NCBI GenBank assembly: GCA_951812335.1
Contig: OX638293.1
Coordinates: 968,731-1,032,730 of the forward strand
Length of the DNA stretch: 64,000 nt
Origin: Rhodothermales bacterium
GTDB lineage: Bacteria; Bacteroidota; Rhodothermia; Rhodothermales; VXPQ01
Reading direction: 5' to 3'
In this document: positions 57,384 through 64,000 of the stretch, in pieces
How positions within the stretch are numbered: the stretch's first letter is position 1
How the letters are laid out: every line of letters starts with the position of its first letter
Translations under genes and position numbers: made by a program
Notes under the pieces: generated by a model
Seen by the model: only the letters and a program-made list of their open reading frames with translations
Databases searched by the model: none
What the model was told of the DNA's origin: nothing

Positions 57384-57902
57384 ATGAATGAAACCGCTGC
57401 CCGGATGCCTCTTCCGGGTTTTACCATCCGGCCCGCCAGCCGGGACGATATGCCGCTCATCCATGCATTTGTCCTGGGGTTGGCCAGATTCGAGCGGCTC
57501 GAGCACGAATGCCTGGCCACGGAAGAAGCGCTCCAGGATACTCTGTTCGGACCCCGCGCATATGCCGAAGTGCTTATCGGCGAATTAGAGGGTGCTCCGG
57601 TGGGCTTTGCGCTCTTCTTCCACAATTACTCCACCTTTCTGGCGAAGCCCGGCATTTATCTGGAAGATATCTACGTGGATCCTGCCTGGCGCGGCCGCGG
57701 CTTCGGCACGGCGTTTCTCGCGCAGGTGGCCGATCTGGCGGTCGCCCGGGGATGCGGGCGTCTTGAATGGTCTGTCCTGGATTGGAACGAAAACGCCATC
57801 CGGCTTTACGAGCGGCTCGGCGCGGAATCGATGAACGAATGGACGACCATGCGCGTGACGGGGGAAGCCCTCACTGCCTTGGCCGGCGGTACGGATGCCT
57901 GA
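57384..57902 (+). CDS. GNAT N-acetyltransferase, SSAT-like
   Basis: 172 residues. The acetyl-CoA site is VDPAWRGRGFGTAFLAQVAD (about 97-116), preceded by the substrate-side HNYSTFLAKPGIYLEDIYV and followed by WSVLDWNENAIRLYERLGAE. These blocks match the spermidine/spermine N1-acetyltransferase branch of GNAT enzymes, so polyamines or lysine-like amines are possible substrates. A 20-bp tandem repeat abuts its start codon. Confidence 0.88.
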   Translation: MNETAARMPLPGFTIRPASRDDMPLIHAFVLGLARFERLEHECLATEEALQDTLFGPRAYAEVLIGELEGAPVGFALFFHNYSTFLAKPGIYLEDIYVDPAWRGRGFGTAFLAQVADLAVARGCGRLEWSVLDWNENAIRLYERLGAESMNEWTTMRVTGEALTALAGGTDA

Positions 57903-58017
57903 CGCATGCGTACGGCCCTTGTCCGGATGCGCGGCAATCCTTTCTTTTTCTGAAAAAAAATTTCCTAAGCGTTACCTTTTCGGATAGCATAGCCCCGCCC
58001 ACAGATTCCGAAAAACA

Positions 58018-59367
58018 ATGATCCGTAGAAATCGACGCGACTTTTTGAAGAAAGGCGCACTCCTCGCCGGAGGGCTTGCTCTGCCAAGCATTGTTCCGGC
58101 ATCTGCTCTCGGACGCGCCGGCCGCCCGGCTCCCAGCGATCGCATTACGCTTGGATTCATCGGCACGGGCAATATGGGGACCGGGCATCTGAGACAATTC
58201 CTCGAGAAAGAACAGGTACAGATTGCGGGTGTCTGCGACGTAAACCGGGCGAGCTACGGGTACTGGAACGGCGGTTATGCGGGCAGGGAGCCCGCACAGC
58301 AGCTGGTGAATTTTTCCCACAGCAAGCAGATACGCTCCGGGAAATACTCTCCCTGCGAGGGGTACGAAGATTTTCGCGAGTTGCTGGCTCGCGACGATAT
58401 CGATGCGGTCGTGATTTCTACGCCGGATCACTGGCACGCCATCCCGGTTATCGCCGCCGCTCGCGCCGGTAAACACATTTACGGGGAGAAACCCCTCTCG
58501 CTTACCGTCAAGGAAGGGCGGGCCATGAGCGATGCCGTAAAGGAGGCGGGGGTTGTGTTCCAGACCGGTAGCCAGCAGCGCTCCAGCGAGCGTTTCCGTC
58601 ATGCCTGCGAGCTTGTGCTCAATGGGCGGATCGGCACATTACGCACGGTACGATGCGGCCTCCCGCCGGGACAGCCGGACTTTGGCCAAACCGGTGACCG
58701 GAAAGAGCCCGAGCCGGTCCCGGAAGGCTTCAATTATGACCTCTGGCTTGGCCCCGCTCCGGAAGCGGAATACAGCCCTGCCCGGTGCCATGTAAACTTC
58801 CGCTGGATTTTCGATTACTCCGGCGGGCAGGTGACGGATTGGGGCGGGCATCATCCCGATATTGCACAGTGGGGCATGGGAACGGCCCGGACCGGCCCGA
58901 TAGCCATCCGTAATGCCAGGGGTACTTTTCCGGAGAACGATTTGTGGAATACGGCCACGGACTTTTATTTCGAGGCCGAATACGGCAATGGGGCGATCAT
59001 GGTCGTCACCAGTGACGAGCAAAGAGGCGTTCGTTTCGAAGGCGACGACGGGTGGATATTCGTGTCTCGCGGAGGCCATGAGGTGTCCGATCCGGCCATC
59101 TGGAGCACCATACTGAGCGATCAGGATACCCGCCTCTATCGCAGCGACGATCACCGTCAGGACTTCATCGATAGCGTGATCGCCGGTACCGAACCGATAG
59201 CGCCGATCGAGGAAGCGCACCGCTCGATTACCATTGCCCACCTCGGCAATATCGCCATGCGGTTGGGTCGCGATCTGAGATGGGATCCGGACCGGGAAAT
59301 GGTGCTCGACGACACCTCGGCCAACGAAATGCTCGGACGACCCATGCGGGCGCCCTGGAAGCTCTGA
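58018..59367 (+). CDS. Gfo/Idh/MocA family oxidoreductase, Tat-exported
   Basis: 449 residues. An N-terminal twin-arginine signal (NRRDFLKKGALLAGGLALP) is followed by a Rossmann domain (LGFIGTGNMGTGHL, about residues 44-57) and the catalytic GEKPLSLTV with Lys near 161. The C-terminal α/β substrate domain contains DYSGGQVTDWGGHHPDIAQW, a typical block of secreted FCB/Planctomycete members. It reduces or oxidises a sugar or inositol derivative in the periplasm; which one is unknown. Confidence 0.88.
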   Translation: MIRRNRRDFLKKGALLAGGLALPSIVPASALGRAGRPAPSDRITLGFIGTGNMGTGHLRQFLEKEQVQIAGVCDVNRASYGYWNGGYAGREPAQQLVNFSHSKQIRSGKYSPCEGYEDFRELLARDDIDAVVISTPDHWHAIPVIAAARAGKHIYGEKPLSLTVKEGRAMSDAVKEAGVVFQTGSQQRSSERFRHACELVLNGRIGTLRTVRCGLPPGQPDFGQTGDRKEPEPVPEGFNYDLWLGPAPEAEYSPARCHVNFRWIFDYSGGQVTDWGGHHPDIAQWGMGTARTGPIAIRNARGTFPENDLWNTATDFYFEAEYGNGAIMVVTSDEQRGVRFEGDDGWIFVSRGGHEVSDPAIWSTILSDQDTRLYRSDDHRQDFIDSVIAGTEPIAPIEEAHRSITIAHLGNIAMRLGRDLRWDPDREMVLDDTSANEMLGRPMRAPWKL

Positions 59368-59901
59368 TGCGCTAAAAAGAAAGAGGAGGACCGGGCATAT
59401 CGGGGCTCCAATCCGTATGCAAGGCCCTCCTCTATGGCACACACCGTCGGCGGAGGTAAAACCGAGGGGTGTGTTTCCATGCACAACCGCCCGTGTTTCT
59501 CCGTGGGGGTTACGTGCACAGTTTCATTTCAAGCAAATTCCCTGCCACATACAGTTCCTTACGGGCGGATTGTTGTGCAGGTTACACTGCGCCCGCTCTG
59601 TTTTCAGCAACATCCGTTTTGTCCGTATGCACATTGTTCCGGAGATGACGGCCCGAATCGCGTCTGGCCTATACTCTTTTCAATAACGGATTATAAAATT
59701 GTTCATTCCACGCATTTCCTTCTTTTCAGGCGGAGCTGCTTATTTTTGCACAATCGGGCGCAAAAGACAAATACCACTTGCAAAACGGTTTTAGATCGGT
59801 TTTATTGTCCGATGGATGTGCCGGTAACATGATGCGGGCTGTAGTGGCGCTCCTGTCCGGTTTTTTTTCTCCGATCCGTCTTTGCAGATGGCGCTGCCGA
59901 T
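59368..59901. other. 534-bp non-coding stretch before smc
   Basis: No gene recognised on either strand. It opens with a possible terminator hairpin for the oxidoreductase (arms GAGGAGGA at 59383 and CCCTCCTC at 59425), then a second pairing ACACACC/GGTGTGT (about 59439-59474). The remainder (59510-59900) is lower in G+C and would hold the smc promoter. Confidence 0.45.
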
Positions 59902-62900
59902 ATGTATCTGAGCAAACTCGAATTGCATGGCTTCAAAAGCTTCGCGGATCGTACGGTTCTGCATTTCGATCCAGGTATTACGGCCATCGTAGGTCCTAAC
60001 GGATGTGGCAAGTCGAATATTGTGGACGCCGTGCGTTGGGCGATCGGCGAGCAGCGAACCCGCATTCTCCGTTCCGAAAAAATGGAGAATGTCATTTTCA
60101 ACGGGGCGTCGAAGCGCAAGTCGTTGGGCATGTCCGAAGTGCTCCTGACGATCGAAAACAACCGGGATATTCTTCCTGCCCGATACGATGAGGTGCAACT
60201 GGGCCGGCGCCTCTACCGATCCGGCGATTCCGAGTATGCCATGAACGGCGTAACGTGTCGCCTTCGGGACATTATGGATCTTTTCATGGACACCGGTATG
60301 GGCGCCGGGGCTTATTCGGTCATCGAGCTCAAGATGATCGACGAGATTTTGTCCGAAAACACGGATGATCGGCGGCGTTTGTTCGAGGAAGCCGCCGGCA
60401 TCACGAAATACAAGGTGCGGCGGCGCCAAACCTTCGGAAGGCTGGACGCGACCCGGAACGATCTCGAGCGCATTCGAGATCTTACGGACGAGATCGCCAA
60501 GCAGGTTCGGAGTCTCAAGCGGCAGGCCGGACAAGCGGAGCGCTACAAGCAGGTCCGAAACCGCCTGCGTGAGATCGAACTGGCGCTTGCCGGCATCGAC
60601 TATGTGCGCCTCGCAGAAGAACAAAGCAGACTTAGCGACGAAACGACGGGCCTGAACGAGCAAACGACGCATGCCACGAAACAGGAAACCGATCGGGCGG
60701 ATGCGCTGAACGCTCTGCGGGAAAAGCTGCTTGCTTGCGAGAAGCGTCTCGATACAGAACGCGCAGGCTTGTATGCGCACATCGACAAACGGCGCGAACT
60801 GGAAATGGAGCGACGTCTTTTAGAGGGACGGTTGGAGTCTGCGCACGGCGAACGGAAACGCATGCATGAGGAGCAGGAAACCGCTGCAATGCGCCGCATA
60901 GATATGGTGCAGGAGATTGCAGAGGTGGAAAAGGCATTGAAGGAATCCGGACCTGCCCTGTACGAGGCGGAGAAACGGCTCGCCGCTGCGGAGCGCGAGC
61001 GCGATACCCGCCGGGCCGCCAGCGAGGAAAAAAAACAGGTATTGTTGCATCTTCGCGCAGAGGAACGTGCGCACGAAGAAGAACATGCTTCGCAACGCCG
61101 CCAACTGGACAAGATAGTCGGTCAGCAAGACCTTGTGCAGAAGAATATGGCGGATGCGGAAACGGAAAGGGGCGAGGCGGGGAAGTCGCTTGCCAGGTTG
61201 CGTACGCTTGCGGCCGATACGGAAACATTGAAATCCAGCGCAGCGGCTGCTGTCGATCAGGCCCGGCTTGCTTTTGAACAGGCCACGCAAGACGAGGCGC
61301 AGATTCGGAAATCTCTCGAGGAAGCACTCGAGCGGTTGCACCAACTCGAACGCGAGCGAGAAGCGCTTGGAGCGTCGGCCCGATTGCTGGAGAGCATGCT
61401 CACGTCGTACGAGGATTGCTCAGGAGCCGTGCAGTATCTGGCCGTTTCGGAATGGTCGAACGGAAGCTTGACCACGGTGGCCGACCTGCTTGCATGCAAG
61501 GATGCGGACCGCGTTGCCCTCGCCGCTGCCCTTGGCCCTTTCGCCGGGTGCATTGTCGTGGATTCCGATCACGACGCCCGGGCAGCCATCGAACAATTGC
61601 GCCGCAACGGCCAGGGCCGGGCCACGTTCATTGTCCTGGATCGGATACCGGATACGATGGATTCCGCAAGCCACCGCACCGTGAAGGCCGCACCTCTTGA
61701 GGAATGCGTGCGCGTTGCCGCCCGGCAAGTCGATTCCGAAAAATACGTTCGCCTTGTTCGTCTGCTGTTGCACGATGCGTACGTCGTCGATACGCTCGAC
61801 GAGGCGGAACAACTCGCCGTCCGGACCGCTTGTGACGTGCGATTCTTTGTGCGCACCGGCGAATGGGTCGATGGGCAAGGAGTTCTGCATGCAGGCAGCG
61901 AAGAGGAAGGCGATGCGTTGACATCGGGACGTCTTGGGCGCCGGCAACAACTGGAAACCGCGCACCGCCGTTTGCAGGCCATCCGAAGCGACATCGAGGC
62001 CGCAGAAGGAATCATTGGAAAGCACCGTACCGCAATGGCTGCCGTTTCGGGCGAAACATGCCGCGAACGACTTGCCGATGCCGAGCGGGGCCTCGCGCAG
62101 GCGGAGCGGGAAGCGGCGCAGGTCGCGTTCAACATGGAAGCGGCCGAACGTCGACAGGAAACGCTCACGAATAAATCTGAAGAAGCAAAGACATTTCTTG
62201 AAAAGACAGGCCGGGAGAGCAAACGTCTCAGCGAGAATCTTGCACAAGTTGCCGGGAACCTGAACGTAGTCCGATCCCGGCTTGCCGAAGCGGAAACGGC
62301 ATTTCAAATCGCCGAAACAGAAAGTCGTGCGGGAGCAGGGATATATAACGACGCGAGTCTTGACGCGCTCAAGGCGCGCAACCGGCACGAGAATTTGCAG
62401 CGGGACCTTGATCGCGCACGTGGGCGCCTCCGGGACCTGCATGACCGTACGAAAGCGCGCACCCTTCGCATCGATGAACTCGACCGGAAAATGCAACAGG
62501 CCAGCAGTCGGTTGGAGAAACTGGCGACCGACCGGCCCGGTATGAAAGAAAAGCAAGCCGTGCTGAAGGAGGCGGTGGACCGATCGGAAGGCGATCTGCA
62601 AGCCATCCGAAAGGATATGGCGACCCTTGAGAGCGAATTACAGGGATTACGGGATCGCCGCCAGCAATTGGTGCAGCAGGAGCATAAGCGTGAACTGCGA
62701 CTCACAGAAATACGCACCCGCACGGATGCGCTGGTCGATCAGGTTTTCGGAGATTTTGCCGTGTCGCTCCCGGAAGCAGTTGCAGAGGCGTCTATCCTGG
62801 CGCCGGAAGATTTTGAGGAAGAGGCTGCCCGGGAGGAAGCGAGCGCATTGCGCATCCGCCTGCGCACCATGGGTAGTGTCAACGAACTTGCTCTTGAAAC

Positions 62901-63504
62901 CTGGGAAGAGGAAACGAAACGGCTCGAATTCCTGATGCAGCAACAGCAAGATCTCGAAGCGGCCGAAAAGACGCTACTCGAAACGATCGACGAAATCAAT
63001 GCTACTGCATCGGCGAGGTTCATGGAAACGTTCGAAGATATCCGCCGTCATTTCCGGCAAACGTTCCGGGATCTTTTCGGGGAAGAATCGGTCGCCGATC
63101 TCGTGCTGGAAGACCCGGGGCATCCACTCGAAACGGCCATCCGCATCCAGGCCCGTCCCGGAGGCAAAGCGTCGTCGGCCACTTCGCTGCTTTCCGGAGG
63201 CGAGAAAGCTCTTACAGCGATCGCGCTCCTTTTTGGCATATACCTTGTCAAGCCGAGCCCCTTCTGTATTCTCGATGAGGTAGATGCTCCTCTCGACGAT
63301 AAAAACGTCCAGCGTTTCATGCGCATGATCCGGCGGTTTGCAGAACAGACGCAATTCGTTCTCGTTACACACAACAAGTTGACGATGGCGGCGGCGGATC
63401 GACTGTACGGCGTCACCATGCAAGAACCCGGCGTTTCCCGTATCGTTGGCGTGCAATTCGACGAAGCTGTCAAAATCGTCGAACGCGCGTCTCGGGCTGC
63501 ATAG
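59902..63504 (+). CDS. smc: chromosome segregation protein SMC
   Basis: 1200 residues, full length. The N-terminal head has Walker A GPNGCGKSN (31-39) and the Q-loop region; a long coiled coil runs from about 170 to 490. The hinge is about 495-660 (YEDCSGAVQYLAVSEWSNGS, ... VDTLDEAEQLAVRTACDVRF). The second coil and C-terminal head follow, with signature SLLSGGEKALTAIALLFG (about 1097) and Walker B FCILDEVDAPLDD (about 1120). It condenses and segregates the chromosome with ScpA/ScpB, which are not in the window. Confidence 0.96.
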   Translation: MYLSKLELHGFKSFADRTVLHFDPGITAIVGPNGCGKSNIVDAVRWAIGEQRTRILRSEKMENVIFNGASKRKSLGMSEVLLTIENNRDILPARYDEVQLGRRLYRSGDSEYAMNGVTCRLRDIMDLFMDTGMGAGAYSVIELKMIDEILSENTDDRRRLFEEAAGITKYKVRRRQTFGRLDATRNDLERIRDLTDEIAKQVRSLKRQAGQAERYKQVRNRLREIELALAGIDYVRLAEEQSRLSDETTGLNEQTTHATKQETDRADALNALREKLLACEKRLDTERAGLYAHIDKRRELEMERRLLEGRLESAHGERKRMHEEQETAAMRRIDMVQEIAEVEKALKESGPALYEAEKRLAAAERERDTRRAASEEKKQVLLHLRAEERAHEEEHASQRRQLDKIVGQQDLVQKNMADAETERGEAGKSLARLRTLAADTETLKSSAAAAVDQARLAFEQATQDEAQIRKSLEEALERLHQLEREREALGASARLLESMLTSYEDCSGAVQYLAVSEWSNGSLTTVADLLACKDADRVALAAALGPFAGCIVVDSDHDARAAIEQLRRNGQGRATFIVLDRIPDTMDSASHRTVKAAPLEECVRVAARQVDSEKYVRLVRLLLHDAYVVDTLDEAEQLAVRTACDVRFFVRTGEWVDGQGVLHAGSEEEGDALTSGRLGRRQQLETAHRRLQAIRSDIEAAEGIIGKHRTAMAAVSGETCRERLADAERGLAQAEREAAQVAFNMEAAERRQETLTNKSEEAKTFLEKTGRESKRLSENLAQVAGNLNVVRSRLAEAETAFQIAETESRAGAGIYNDASLDALKARNRHENLQRDLDRARGRLRDLHDRTKARTLRIDELDRKMQQASSRLEKLATDRPGMKEKQAVLKEAVDRSEGDLQAIRKDMATLESELQGLRDRRQQLVQQEHKRELRLTEIRTRTDALVDQVFGDFAVSLPEAVAEASILAPEDFEEEAAREEASALRIRLRTMGSVNELALETWEEETKRLEFLMQQQQDLEAAEKTLLETIDEINATASARFMETFEDIRRHFRQTFRDLFGEESVADLVLEDPGHPLETAIRIQARPGGKASSATSLLSGGEKALTAIALLFGIYLVKPSPFCILDEVDAPLDDKNVQRFMRMIRRFAEQTQFVLVTHNKLTMAAADRLYGVTMQEPGVSRIVGVQFDEAVKIVERASRAA

Positions 63505-63588
63505 CATATGGTGCGTCCGGCGGACCGCTTTCGATGTCCGGTCGTTTGCCTATTTTTGCGGAGCGACCCGTGAAGAAGCATTTCCCGA

Positions 63589-64000
63589 ATGAACCCGGAC
63601 GAACACAAGCAACCTGACCTCGACGGACGTGGGGAGGCCGCTTGGCCGCACCATGTCTTGTTGCTGATTTTCGTCATGCTTTGGGGCGGAAATTTCGTGC
63701 TCGCCGAAGTAGCCCTTCGCGAAATGTCCCCAATCGGTTTTTCCGTCTCCCGGTTTCTTCTTGGGGGCGCGGCCATGATTGCCATGCTGTATTTCCAGCT
63801 CTTTTTTGGAGCCGGAGAAGCAGCGGGGCGCACCCGCCTTTTCCCCCGGGTGCATAAAAAAGATTGGCCGCGTCTGCTTGTCGTTGCCGTTTTGGGCGCC
63901 ACGCTTGCCCCCTGGCTCGGTATCGAAGGCCTTGGGCTTACCCACGGCGCCCGGGCTTCCTTGTGGTTGGCGCTGGGACCGGTGCTCAGCTGTGCGCTGG
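63589..64000 (+). CDS. EamA-family drug/metabolite transporter, partial
   Basis: 137 codons run to the end of the window without a stop. Membrane segments are seen in LLLIFVMLWGGNFVLAEVAL, SVSRFLLGGAAMIAMLYFQL, LLVVAVLGATLAPWLGIEGL and LWLALGPVLSCAL. The first, with the W-G motif, and the R-F-x-x-A spacing match EamA (DMT) exporters. The ATG at 63589 follows smc by 84 bp. The 3' part is beyond the window. Confidence 0.85.
   Translation, partial: MNPDEHKQPDLDGRGEAAWPHHVLLLIFVMLWGGNFVLAEVALREMSPIGFSVSRFLLGGAAMIAMLYFQLFFGAGEAAGRTRLFPRVHKKDWPRLLVVAVLGATLAPWLGIEGLGLTHGARASLWLALGPVLSCAL

Overview
The window is 64 kb of bacterial chromosome at roughly 55-60% G+C. The source is probably a member of the FCB group close to Rhodothermales/Rhodothermota (Bacteroidota sensu lato). 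This rests on several traits seen together: a TonB-dependent receptor with an N-terminal carboxypeptidase-regulatory-like domain, a PorV/PorQ-type outer-membrane protein, large secreted proteins ending in T9SS-type sorting domains (PNPFNP / VVPNPY), a DUF5916 protein, many lipoproteins, and very few Shine-Dalgarno sites. The assignment is inferred from gene content, not from a marker tree.

Layout. 0-6 kb: ispH, a SAM methyltransferase, two NTF2-like lipoproteins, an M20 dipeptidase and galactonate dehydratase. 6-8.3 kb: tRNA-Leu(CAA) followed by decayed sequence (an HTH-protein fragment, a cupin, a 57-bp triplicated repeat and a sulfatase remnant). 8.3-29.7 kb: an envelope and polysaccharide region with a sialate O-acetylesterase, a cassette of TonB receptor, 1135-residue secreted protein, PorV-like protein and PpiC-type lipoprotein, a TPR lipoprotein, a DUF5916 protein, a GH5 glycosidase with CBM6-like domain, a T9SS-sorted carbohydrate-binding protein and a GH10 xylanase. 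30-33.5 kb: a VOC protein, a small membrane protein, PPK2 and an M20 peptidase.

33.5-45.4 kb is an accessory defence island. It starts with DinB and RhuM, followed by a truncated second DinB. Then comes a leftward string of genes: PLD-SNF2 helicase, NPPY-type DNA methylase, HNH nuclease, a DUF4258 remnant with DUF2283, a DprA/SLOG-like protein and an AbiJ-like protein. The first three are packed like one operon and look like a restriction system that I cannot match exactly to a named type.

45.5-64 kb returns to mostly housekeeping genes: nitroreductase, a PHB-depolymerase-type esterase, an Xre-RES toxin-antitoxin pair, zwf-pgl, nadE, uxuA, DUF493, an N-domain-less clpB, a GNAT enzyme, a Gfo/Idh/MocA oxidoreductase, smc, and the start of an EamA transporter.

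Two patterns run through the window beyond single genes. First, a family of about 255-bp interspersed repeats has 16-bp terminal inverted repeats and TA-flanked ends. It has nine full, deleted or solo copies, carries an internal hairpin with compensatory changes, and is absent from 30-54 kb. Second, the 3' ends of several genes (dgoD, clpB, the VOC gene, dinB) are duplicated, and in two cases the two copies flank a single accessory gene.
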